Below the pieces are notes generated by a model. That model saw only the letters and a program-made list of their open reading frames with translations. It did no database searches and was not told the DNA's origin. From Colletotrichum lupini (lineage: Eukaryota; Ascomycota; Sordariomycetes; Glomerellales; Glomerellaceae), in assembly GCF_023278565.1 (NCBI RefSeq), contig NC_064677.1, positions 7,130,001-7,194,000 on the forward strand: 64,000 nucleotides of DNA. The letters run 5' to 3'. Shown here piece by piece: positions 47,377-58,020 of the stretch. The translations under genes and the position numbers were made by a program. Every line of letters starts with the position of its first letter. The stretch's first letter is position 1.

Positions 47377-47578
47377 TATTAGATTAGAAGTCTAATTCGA
47401 CCACGGTATATAGCTAACTACGTAGGGGCTAATTAGGGGCCCTATTTACGATTATCGTAACTAGCCTAACTTATAGTTAGAACCTCCTTTTTATACCTAC
47501 GCAGATATTCATATAGTTTAATTAATCTCTTCGTTAACTACGGTTCGAACTAACTACCCTGTAATAGGGATATTAATA
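47377..47578 (+). repeat. 3' LTR of the second copia element
   Basis: It starts TATTAGATTAGAAGTCTAAT and ends GGGATATTAATA, then the duplication TAAGC. Its inner end is more mutated (TATTAG for TGTCGG), while its outer end is better preserved than that of the 5' LTR (CCCTGTAATAGGGAT). Confidence 0.88.
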
Positions 47579-47583
47579 TAAGC

Positions 47584-48561
47584 CCTTCTGCCTATCTTTA
47601 GTTTAATCTTAGTCAACGGAAATGCCTACAACGCAGGGAGTTCCATAAAGAAGGACAAGCATCCGCAAATGATATTACACGGTCTCCTTACGTAACTCGA
47701 CGCATGGCACTGCCATAACTTTCCCTTTTATAACCTCTCTTTTGGTGGGAAACCTAGCGTCGACACTCGACCAATGATGTCGAGTTCTCGACTTGTCCCT
47801 GGTCCCTTTTCATTGAAAACATGACAGGATGTCAAGCGCTCGAATGCAAAGGCCAGAGTCTACGCCTGTTACTTGAGCTAGTGCGTGGTCTTACCACATC
47901 CCGTTTAGTCAACTACTGCGTGCTCTCTTAGCTCAAATTTCAACTCGGTGGCAACGAATCGTTCTGGAACAGAAATGTCACGCCCAATTAGGTACCTGGG
48001 CTAGCTTTGGCTCCCTGGGGATGGTGTAGAGAGATGGAACCACTTTGACGTATTGCTTGAGTCAGCCCCACCTACTTCCGCGAACTTGGTCTTCGGGAGA
48101 GATAGGCGGAAAGCCCTATGGGAACTAGGGATCCGGCTTTGCTTCAAGCAACCGTGTTTCTAACGGCTGGTGCAAATTTCAACATCCTTTGAGTGTGGTG
48201 GCCTGTACACAGTGAAGTCCAATCTTAATCATCCTGTGTGGGTAATGTCAAAAGGCTCGAATTGTGCTGCGAATTAGTCCGTTTTTGTCAGTGTACTACA
48301 TACATCCAATGGGAGCTTGAATGTTCAGGGTCGAAGCTGAAGACTACCACCGCGACACAGCGTCGATTTTTCCAGCTACCCCGGCCATGCAGCGGATGCC
48401 TCAAGGATCAATTTTTCATTGTGCGCTCCTTCGCCGGTCTTTGCCACTCAGTAGGCGTCTGAACCCAGGCCTGGCGAGCCGCGCTCACCATTATCGCTTA
48501 GCAAAACGCTACATAGAAAGCCGACGGCGTCGTGGTGAGCCTCCTCGGTAGAACGCATAGT
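47584..48561. other. Island between transposons, no gene seen
   Basis: This stretch of about 1 kb has normal composition between two copia-related insertions. Short frames at 48238-48551 overlap and have no recognisable motif. The last ~80 bp (to 48561), read on the minus strand, extends the coding remnant described at 48738-49118. Confidence 0.4.
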
Positions 48562-48737
48562 GTCACGAGTTATGACACACAGCAATGGGCATACGGAGTG
48601 TGGTAAAGTAGCTTAACCCATCGAAGTGGAAATAGACAAAAGAGAAAAGTCTATATACAGGATGTAAGTGATATTTACGTGATACAGCACCTGACGGACA
48701 CTTTGTGGATTGCGATTCATATCCCTGTTACGTGACA
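48562..48737 (-). repeat. Second solo copia LTR (176 bp)
   Basis: It begins TGTCACGAGTTATGACACAC and ends TTACGTGACA: the same family and orientation as the solo LTR at 13509-13685. The flanks are CATAG (48557-48561) and CATAC (48738-48742), an imperfect target duplication differing at the last base. It differs from the other family members by several small changes not limited to C-to-T, suggesting an older or separately diverged copy. Confidence 0.82.
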
Positions 48738-49118
48738 CATACATAGCCTTAGCCAATCAGTCAACCTTAGCCTGCCTTACATTGGCTTCGGCTTGCTTTG
48801 CGCGTCGCTTTGCTTCTAAACTGTCCTATGCTTCCTAGGAGAGCAACCGCTAGTCGAAACCCCTTAAAACCTTCTCCTATATCTCTGACAATAGAGCCTC
48901 GTATTACTCAGAATCGGTAAATGGAATGGGCTAAATTACTTTATACCGCGTCTCGTATCATAAATCCTTAGATAACATACGGCCAGTCTACTACTTATAT
49001 TAGCAATACAAACAAAAGAAGGGGCAATGCTTACCCCAGGATAGCTCGAGCTAGATAATGGAGTCAAGTAGGATGCTACTGCGGACCCACTCCACTAGAG
49101 AACGAAAGGCACTCATGT
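48738..49118 (-). pseudogene. Degenerate coding remnant with CxxC motif, split by LTR insertions
   Basis: On the minus strand one frame carries a coding-like peptide, with MSAFRSLVEWVRSSILLDSI, then SWGKHCPFFCLYCQYK, then YEALLSEI, then LEAKRRAKQAEANVRQAKVD. Its stops sit where CAG, CAA, CGA or TGG would give them by C-to-T or G-to-A change. The frame can be followed across the solo LTR at 48562 (as WLAKAMYAFYRGG) and, on the other side of the copia element at 49119, into 56639-56760 (LSWQRPTTRCLAGLN). The CPFFCLYC segment could bind zinc. I do not recognise the family; a transposase or a repeated gene is possible. The call rests on frame continuity only. Confidence 0.35.
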
Positions 49119-49295
49119 TGTCACGTAACAGGGATAGTAATCGCACCTCACAAAGTGCCCGTCACGTGCTAAATCACGTATCTATCTCAGATATCGTATA
49201 TATAGACCTTTTCCTTTTATCTATTTCTATTTTAATAATTAAGCTACTTTTACTATACTCCGTATGCCTATTACTACGTACTATAACTCGTAATA
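49119..49295 (+). repeat. 5' LTR of the third copia element
   Basis: It starts TGTCACGTAACAGGGATAGT. Its first ~70 bp equals the unmutated solo LTR, but its inner end is heavily changed (ends CGTAATA for CGTGACA). Confidence 0.9.
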
Positions 49296-52200
49296 ATTAT
49301 AAGCCTAGCTCTTAGTTAAGACCTTATACTACGATAACGTACTTATTAATACGATTCTTACGATCTTTTTAAAATAACTAACTTATTTATACTTACTTTA
49401 GCCTAAGCTAAACTAACTAGCCGCAATAGTTAAATTAAATAGTTTAACGTACTTTATACTATAAATAAGGGCGTTAGGGTTTAGAAATACGTCGACCTAG
49501 ATACTCTAAATTCCGACGTATTCCTCGACCCCTCTATAGCGCTTACTTTGCCCTTAGAATTCGGACGATTAGTCGTAACCTATAATAAAAAAGAACTACG
49601 AGCTTACTAAGCCCGTTATAAGGCGTTTAAAAACGACTAAAGAAACTAAGAAATCCTCTATTAGTAACTTTTAAATATAACTCCTAGTACGAACCTTTCG
49701 ACTTCCTTAAGTATAAGTAACTTATAGAACTAAGCTAGGTTTCTTTTTACGAAGCTAGCTATGCTACTTACTTTACGTAAATAAATCTATCCTTATACCG
49801 CACTTATAAAGAGGATTTATACGCTCGAGAGTATTTAAAAATAATAGGAGCTCGACGCTAAATACGAGTAACTTATAGCTTACGAACGTAATATTATTAA
49901 TACGTATATTAAAGTCCTCGCCTAGTAGTTAGTAAAATTAGTTAATACTATATTATATAAATACGTATTTTAAAAAGCTATTAAGAACGGCGCTAAGTTT
50001 AGTATATAGCGAATTATTAAATATTTAAAGTAGGAATTTGCGCCCCCCGAACTAGTAATAAGGAATACGGTTCGAGAGGAATATTAATAAGCCCTTAATA
50101 AAGCGAGGACCGGAATTAACCCCTAATATTAGTATAAGGAGTAGTAGTCTACTTACCTCCGAGCTAAAACGTATAATATTCTAGAAATTAGTAAAGAGAT
50201 TACCGTACTTAACTTCTTAGTTACGGTTAAGTCTAGACTTAACCCTATATAGGGCTAACGTATATATAAGACCTTTAGCGAATTAATAGCTTTCGGAACG
50301 TATATAAGGACCCTCGAGGAGATTGCGTATATATTTAGCTTAGTAACTTAGGACGTATATACTAAACGATTTTTAAGTTAAGGAGGGGCTTATTTTACTT
50401 TTACTAAACGCTCTAACTTAGTTAATAACGTAAATAATAAGGGTAACGTTATATACCCTTATAATTACGTATACCTATAGCGCCCTACGGCGTACTAAAA
50501 ATTAAAATAGGTACTTATAGGCCGAAACGCTAGTAAGTTACTAATACGAATACTAAGGAGCTATATAAAAGAAGTCCTCGCTACTATTAAATTAAATAAG
50601 TAGAAATTACTTTACGGTAAGCTTAAAAAAGCTAGTTAGCTAAGGAACGATAGAACCCCTAAGAAACCTAGGTTTTTAAAAGGATCCTCTAACTAACTTA
50701 TAGCGAGCTTATTAATAAACTAAGACGAGGGCTACGTAGTTACTATACTTATAAAGAGTTAGGACTTAGAAATAAACGTAATTTTTAGTACCCCTATAGG
50801 TAGCGCTTACCCCCTTTTTTAGAGTATAGTAATAGATAGTTATAGAGTAATATATTTAGTTAATAATAAGAGCTTACTTAAACCCGAGAGTTATGTACTA
50901 TTAAGTAATAAAAACTACGTTAAATTAGGAACTATTATACTACTTATTACCGCACGTAGTACTCGTATTATAAAGGGCGTCTTAAATAGACCTAAGGGAA
51001 AGGGAACTTATAATCTAAAGCTCTAGAACGTCGCTTATATCGAGGGATTCTATATTAATATAGTCTTAGAGACTCTACTAAATAGAAGCGTACTCTAGTA
51101 CTGCGGTCTAGATTATACTTTATAATAGGGAACGCTTTATAAGAGTACTATTAAAAAGTAGCTTATTTAAAAAAATAATTTAGTCTTCTTTAAATATAAG
51201 CTCTTCTAATCCTATCCTTCTTTTATAAACCTTAAGCGTGTCCTATAGAGCCTAGCTAGTATTATATTACTAGTTAGCTATAGAAAATTCCGTTACTTAT
51301 ATTAACGTACCCATAAGAGGTTTAATAGCGCGCTCCTCTAATACTTTAGAATAGGTTATCTCGGACCTAATACTCTTTATCGATTATTATATAAGACTCG
51401 AGGTATACGTATTAAACTTTTATTATAAGTTAAGTATAAAGTATATATATTATCCGAAGCTAAAATAGTAGTCTTAAGAGGACTACTCTCGAAAAGAGCC
51501 TTATAGCTATAGTACCGTGTATACTAAGATCTCTTCTACTTCGAACTATTTCTTAGTAAATAATAATATATACTTATAGCTTTTAACGAATATAGTAGGC
51601 AGTTTAGGGGGTTCCCTTTAAGGATAAAAATAGAGGAGGAAGTGCTTTTCGTATTATAAAGCCTCGAGGTAGCGATTCGTTATTAAAAAGGGACTTTAAT
51701 TTACTTTTTTAAAAGTAATAATAAGACCGCTCTCTTAATTATAAACGTTAGATACGTATATAAGACGTAGTATAGCGAGCTAGGAATTAGAATAGAACTT
51801 CTACTTTTATATATAAAAGAACCCGTAGGTAACGCTAAAAGAGTAGGTTAATTTATAATTACTAAAGCTTATAAGATGCGCCTTTTTGCGAACCTCTTTA
51901 CGAATTTATAGGACGAAATAGTACTAGTAGTAATTTTTATTTATAATATTACCCTACGGGAGGCTAATAAAGGAGATTCGCTTATTATAATAGAAATTAA
52001 TTAGTAAAAGCGGTATTAACGCTAGTAGTAAATAGGTTACTAAGTGCGGGATTTTAAACCGGTTACCCTATATCTCGGTAGCCTCTATATATATAATTAC
52101 TAAGTATACCCTCTTTATAGGGATCGTAAGAGGGGTATATATTAAAAAGAGTTTAAAGTACTTTCCCGCGGGTATATAAGATACCTAGTTAGATATATAT

Positions 52201-55200
52201 TAAAAACGCATAACTTATATAGGGTCTAAGTACCCGCGCTCGAGTAGGTATTTATTACGAGGAATATTAAGTTTAATAAAGAAGTTTTTTATAATCCCGT
52301 ATACGAGGAATAAGTTATCGTAAGTAAGTAAGTAAATTTAGTAATCTAAGAGATATAAGAACTCTTTAATACTAACGATAAGTTAGTTCGAGCACTCGGG
52401 GAAGTAGATCTGGACTTCGGAAATGCTAGTACTTAAGATAACTCTATAATTAAGGATAGTATTACTATTAAATTTTTAACTATTTAGGACGCTAAATAAC
52501 TAATAGACGTACTCTAGAGTGCGGTAAATAAGGCTAAAAAGGCTAATATAGTCTTATTATTATTACTAACCCCTAAAATAACCCCTTTGCGTAAGCTTAG
52601 GGGTAGGGGTAAAAAAGGGGATATAATAACTAAGTTATAAACGGCTCTACGTAGTTTATAGTCCTCTTTACGAGCGCTTATATATATTATAGAGGTTCTT
52701 AAGCTTTTAATTCTTAATAATTCTTAATAGAACGCTAGAGTACGTAGTAAACGAGGTACTAATCATAAAGAAATAATTCTTAACGCTAAAGTCGACGTTA
52801 GTAAGGAACCCTTATAATAAACCTCTATTATTATATAAGAACAGAGCTTATAAGAACTGCCTTATTAAGTACTAAGTAAAGCTCCGTTAGGTCTTAGACG
52901 TTTAAACCGGGCCCGTAAACCTCTATAACGCTTCGATAGTAATATCTTCGTAACGCTTTTATATTTAAATATAAGAGATAGCGATTATTATAACCGTCTC
53001 TAGGGCTACTTTTTCTCTACCTTTATACTTAATTAGTAAAAAGCTATAGAGGAAAGTAGTATAGGATTATAATATTTTATTAAGTAGTAAAAGGAGCAGT
53101 TTATAAGACCTACTTAGAGCGCTCTAGAGGAGTTTAGAAACTACGATTTATTAAAGTTAACTTTTAGAGCTTATTAAAGAAGTTTAGTAATATTAAATAT
53201 CTCCTACCGTAACTATAAAAGTTACTTAGGGATGCTATAGATATAGAAATAAAAAAGCTAAGGGATATTAGTATATAAGAAGAGGTCGACCGTAATCCTA
53301 AATAAGGGATCTTACTTCTATTAAAATAGGTATATATTTATAAGTACGACGTTAATAACGAGGTTAGCGAGGTAAAAGTACGTATATATATAAGGGGGGA
53401 TATATAACTACTTAACCCCTTATAAAATACGTACGCTTCGACGCTCGCCGCAAAGGCCTTTAGGCTTATAATAGTAATAACTACCTAATTCGACCTTAAA
53501 ATAGACTAATATAATATTATTAACGTATTCCTTAATGCGCCTCTTAAGAGCGAAAAGCTAGTAATTATTAAACTCTTAGAGGGATATAAGGTTACTAGTA
53601 AAGTAAGTAAACTTTAACGCGCTTTATATAGCCTCTAAGACTTGCTAATTCTTTAGTTCTAAACTTTTATTTCTATACTTTATAGTATAAATATAATATA
53701 TAGTTACGAGGAGATTTATATTTACTAAACCGTAAATAGGAAGGTAATACTAGTATTTTATATCGATAACTTTATTATTTTATATTATTAAAACGACCGA
53801 AAGGCGGCTTAGGGGATCGTTAACGGTATAAAAAAATATATTAACTTTAAGGAAAATAGACCGATTAATTACTTCTTCGGAGTGCGGATTTTATAAGACC
53901 GTATTACTCGTAAAGTTTACCTTATTTATAACGTATATATTGAGCGAGTTACTAAGCGCTTCGACATTATAGATTTACTATATCTAGCTACCCCTCTTTT
54001 TTAAAAAGAGTTTAAACTAAACGAGGGGTAAGTAATAAAGGAGGAAATAAAGAGCTACTAAGAGAAGGTTAGGAGTGTGTTTTATATAGCTATTATAATT
54101 AAACTAGACGTCGCCTTTACTTATTCGTAATTATTACGGTTCCTAACTAACCTAAGCGTAACTTATATTAAAGTAATTAACTACTATATTTAATATTTTT
54201 ATATAACGAAATATCTTACGCTCTACTATAGTAGTATACTAAGTGCGTAATTATTACTTCTAGCTAGAGATACTAGCTTCGTAAATAACGAGGTAATACG
54301 ACGATTATCTTAGGGATATATAATATTCCTTTTTAGCGGCCTAATTTAATAAAAATTAATACGCTAAGCGACGGTTACGACGTTAACTACCGAAGCTAAG
54401 CTTTTTTACTTTAAAAAAACCGTAAAAGAGACTATAGCTCTAAAGCGCCTTTTTAAAAACATTACCCTTAATCTAAGAGAAGTATAGTTAGTTAACTACG
54501 ATAATTAATAAACGATTTAATTTATCGTGGGGGAAGGAGAAAGAATAGCTACTTAACTTCGCTATATTAATATATAAAATATATAGCTAAGATAAGAGTA
54601 CGCTAAAAGTAGCTTCGAGGTTACTTATATATTAATAAAGAATATGCTAGTAAATAGACTTACTAAAAACCTTTTATAAACTAAGTTCGAATATTTCCGT
54701 ATACTTCTTAACCTTTACGATACGCGAGAAGCTATTATAAATAGCTAAAATAGTTAAAAATAATTAATTTAGGCTACGCTTAAAAAAACTTAATACTTAA
54801 AAATAAATAATAAACGGAACTTAGAGTGCGGCCCGGAGGCCTAAAATAAATAAAATAACCTTACCCCATAGGGTATATATATATAAAAATAAGACCTGGG
54901 CTTATACTTACTATTTAAACTCTTAGTTTACGAAGTATACGATCGCTAGGAATATAGCGTTATTAAAAAGAAGGGTTAATATATGCGCTAAAAAATGCGT
55001 CTTATGCGCCTCGAAGTTTATAAAGCTAAGAGTAGCGGGGATAATAAGGGGCGTAAGAGCTAGAACGACCGTTAAGTTAACGACTTAGGGTATAAAAACG
55101 GGTAGCGTAATAAGAAGTTAGTTATAAATAATTATAATAAGTATAAAAGAGGACCGGGGGCGCGCGTTAAAAAAGTCCTTTATATAAAAACTCATATAGT

Positions 55201-55695
55201 TCTCGTATATCCTCTAGTTATTATATATCTAGCGGACGATATTACGGAGCTTAGTAATATCTTATTAAAACTATAATTAGAAGTGCGCTTCTTAACGATA
55301 AAAAAAGATAATATATTTATAAAAGAGGGAGCGCTATTTATAATAGCCTTAGTAAGGGCCTAGGTTATTAGCCGTAAAATAACTAGTATATTAATATACC
55401 CTTCGGCCGAACGGCTATTAAAATAGTGCGCATACTAGCTACTATTTCTTATAAAATAATAACTACTATCCTTAGTATCGGTATACTAAAGGGCTATTTT
55501 AAAATAGGGTAAGTACTAGATCTCCCGTTCCTTAGGAGCCTCTCCCTTAAGCTTCTTAAGGACTAAGTATACGTTAAATAAGCTTAGAATAATAAAAAGA
55601 ACTATACTTACTACGGGGGGTACCTTAGCCTCTTAGCGTTCTCTTTTACTTTTTATTACCTTTTTAAAAAGAGCTAGCCTTGCGTTTTTTAGACC

Positions 55696-55938
55696 TTAGA
55701 ATAATATTAAATATAAACTCTTAAAATAATAAGTATACGATATACCCTTCTTAAAAAGCTTATTATTTAAACTAGTCTTATCCTTACTCTTAGACTCCGA
55801 GGGGGGGATAAGTAAAAGCCCGTTAGAGCTCTTATTATTACTATTTACCTTATTATTACCCTTATTATAGCCGTTAAAAAGAGCTTCGAACTTAATAAAG
55901 TCCTCGGCGTCTCGATTAATAGCCTTAATATCCTCCTA
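55696..55938 (-). pseudogene. Antisense open stretch in the 3' region of the third copia element
   Basis: About 80 codons are free of stops on the minus strand, in DNA where stops are otherwise dense. The reading is DIKAINRDAEDFIKFEALF, then a Gly/Asn/Ser-rich part and LLLIPPSESKSKDK. It lies between the RNase H region and the 3' LTR, opposite to the pol frame. It may be a remnant of an accessory antisense gene, of a nested element, or chance. No family is recognised. Confidence 0.25.
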
Positions 55939-56461
55939 GCTAGGGAGGGAGAGCTTAGTAACTAGGCCTTAATAAGTAAATAAGAGGTTGCGGGGGGGGG
56001 TAACGACCTAGAGGGGCTCGTTAGTATTATTACCTATTTAAACTCTTAATAAACTATATAATACGTATATAAGAAGTATTATAAAAATTATATAAAACTT
56101 ACTATTATTTTTAAATATATTAGATATTTATATTTAGAATAAAATTAGTAAATAATTTAACGGCGTAGGCGCGCGTGCGTAATAAATAGGGGTACTTATA
56201 GTAACTACGAGAGGTTAAAAAGAAGTAGCCTCGCCCTTAGTAATTTATATACTAGAGGTAATAGAATACGCGCTATTTCGGGTTAGGATTCTATTTACTT
56301 TAAATAAAAGGATATATTTATAATAAACGCGGTTTAAAAAATACGTATCCCTTGCGCTTAATTTTCCTTTATTTATATTCGACTAAATTAGGCCTTTATA
56401 AGGGTATTTAGAGATTCTATCTTAGGCATAATAGCTCCCTAGCGGTAGTAATTAGGGGGTA

Positions 56462-56638
56462 TGTTACGTAATAGGGATAGTAATCGTACCTCATAAAGTG
56501 CCCGTTACGTACTAAATCACGTGTCTATCTCAGATATCGTATATATAGACCTTTTCCTTTTGTCTATTTCCACTTTAATAGTTAAGCCACTTTTACTACA
56601 CTCCGTATGCCCATTGCTGCGTGCCATAACTCGTGACA
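56462..56638 (+). repeat. 3' LTR of the third copia element
   Basis: It starts TGTTACGTAATAGGG (mutated) and ends ATAACTCGTGACA (unmutated). It shows the opposite gradient to the 5' LTR: the inner half is mutated and the outer ~80 bp nearly intact. Confidence 0.9.
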
Positions 56639-57239
56639 CATGTTCAGCCCGGCCAGGCAGCGAGTGGTTGGGCGTTGCCATGAGAGGTAATGGTAGATAG
56701 AGAATGTTGCCTCTTGTGCTTATCCTATGGTTTGCTTCCGAAATCATGTTGGGGAGATTGCTGGGCTTTTTTTATTTTTGCTGTCGCTTGATGCGCTCGG
56801 AAGCTGCGAACGACTACGCCTGAGGAGAGTCGGTGTGTTGCTTGTTAGTCCCCCAACGTTCGTCACCTTCAACGTTCGATATATTGCAGTTGTGTTATAT
56901 TGCAGCTGTGTCATATTGCAGTTATGTTATATTGCAGTTGTGTTTTGCTGCTGCAAGTGTGTTCTGTTGCAGTTATGTTATGTCTCAGTCAAGGCTTGTC
57001 CCCACCCGTCACAACACGCATACCTAACAGAAACCTAAGACATATAACACACTATGCTAAAGGCACGAGGGAAACCGATGGCCGACGCGGATCTGTGCCT
57101 GACTTTCTGCAACCAGGCCTGCATTGGGACCCTCGAAACGCAGTACGACAAGCGCCTGAGCTAACAGGCGGGGCGATCCCAGGGTTCTTTCCGAGTATCA
57201 GCTTCTTCGCCTTCCGGAACACAAGCATTCTGCAGTAAA
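56639..57239. other. Transposon-flanking spacer with minisatellite
   Basis: Bases 56639-56760 continue the degenerate minus-strand coding remnant of 48738-49118 across the copia insertion. The remainder contains a 16-bp tandem repeat (listed separately) and no gene. Confidence 0.4.
56881..56944 (+). repeat. 16-bp minisatellite, four copies
   Basis: Four head-to-tail units of ATATTGCAGTTGTGTT lie at 56881, 56897, 56913 and 56929, with one or two substitutions in units 2 and 3. Two more diverged units follow (to about 56979). The period is not a multiple of three. Confidence 0.85.
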
Positions 57240-58020
57240 TCCAAGGCCTGGTTCCCAGACACGTAGCGGTGCTGCTTCCTAGATAGCGTCCTCTGCTTCG
57301 CTTTCCGATACTAGCGGCAGGCCGATCTAGTTATTATACAATACGTTGTCAATATCTTCGACATTCACCTCTAGCAGCGGGGGGAAGAAATCTCCTTAAA
57401 GAGTACTACTTTCTTTTCGAAAGTTGCGGTAATATAAGACGTGTTAGGTCTTTCGAAATCAGGCGTAATAGTCGGGGCTAATACTATCTATTCTAGGCCC
57501 ATTTTGCAATCTTCTAAAGTAAATGAAAGCACTCCGCCGCTACTTCCACTACTTTACGATATACTTCTTAAAGCGCTTTCTTTATAATGCGCCCTTTTCT
57601 ATCACGTACCTCTCTATATACCACCCAGCTCTTCTCTACCTGTTGTTTGCTATAGTCCCGGCGAAGTCGTATCGTCCCAGCCAGGATGTCTGCGCACGAC
57701 TCGTTCCAGCGGTTGAGAAGGCCCCAGCAGTTGCCCCTACGTATCGGTCAATCGCTGCCTTCCTTCTTGACCTTTGCAGTTGCGGCAGGCATCCTCGGAT
57801 CGTCTAGGTAAAGTTTTCCTCATCTATAGCTTTCTACTTTCGTTTCCCCTCTCTCTACCGCTCGGCTACGACGAGGTATAAAGATGTCGCTATATGTAGA
57901 TAGTTGGAGTTATGGTCGATATTATTCTCTACTTCGCAGCTGATCGTCCGGTTAACGAGGTCTTTAGTGACGAGATAGAAGTCGACAATTATCTAGTGAT
58001 CTCCTTCCATGTTTGTGACG
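57240..58020 (-). mobile_element. Tad1-like LINE (non-LTR retrotransposon) fragment
   Basis: On the minus strand, pieces of a non-LTR polyprotein can be read between endonuclease and reverse transcriptase. In order they are NIDHNSNYLHIATSL (like the SDHYPI end of the endonuclease), KAIDEENFT, then AAIDRYVGA. Next come DYSKQQVEKSWVVYREVRD and RKGRIIKKAL, then IAKWA*NR, DLTRLILPQL and IGLPLVSESEAEDAI (like the IGLPPITxEEVxxAI start of RT). At least two frameshifts and several TAG/TAA stops interrupt it, the latter at RIP-type positions. Both ends are missing. Assignment to the Tad1 group rests on my recognition of this linker pattern in fungal LINEs. Confidence 0.6.

Larger units (their letters stand above)
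41064..47578 (+). mobile_element. Ty1/copia LTR retrotransposon, 202-bp LTRs, RIP-mutated
   Basis: This 6515-bp element has 202-bp LTRs at 41064-41265 and 47377-47578, with 5-bp duplications TAAGC (41059-41063 and 47579-47583). A purine-rich tract (AAAAAAAGAGAAAGTTAG) precedes the right LTR, so the element is on the + strand. Near the 3' end a frame at 46913-47116 still reads as the C-terminal RNase H of fungal copia polyproteins: VYSIVNGVNLSYAI, then IYIDSYSLYEYLIKLGTTKE and KRLIIDI. It continues as a mutated NPADAMTK-like end (KNNLIDAFIKV). CA and TG dinucleotides are almost absent but CG, CC and GG remain, so GC content is higher than in the first element. It is non-functional. Confidence 0.88.
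49119..56638 (+). mobile_element. Ty1/copia LTR retrotransposon, 177-bp LTRs, RIP-mutated, with extra 3' region
   Basis: This 7520-bp element has LTRs at 49119-49295 and 56462-56638 and exact 5-bp duplications CATGT (49114-49118 and 56639-56643). A PPT-like GGTAGTAATTAGGGGGTA precedes the 3' LTR, so it is on the + strand. The reverse transcriptase can be read: FYIDNFIILY at about 53757-53786 (a mutated FYVDD motif), then YFFGVRI-like for the copia FLGVRI. RNase H reads RDTSFVNNEV (mutated SDASFADN) at about 54270. After RNase H (about 54800) a further 1.6 kb precedes the 3' LTR, longer than usual, with an antisense open stretch. CA/TG dinucleotides are nearly gone; it cannot code. Confidence 0.88.

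Noticed and set aside
56517..56747. 76-codon minus-strand frame over the 3' LTR
   Set aside because: It is LTR sequence read through into flanking DNA.
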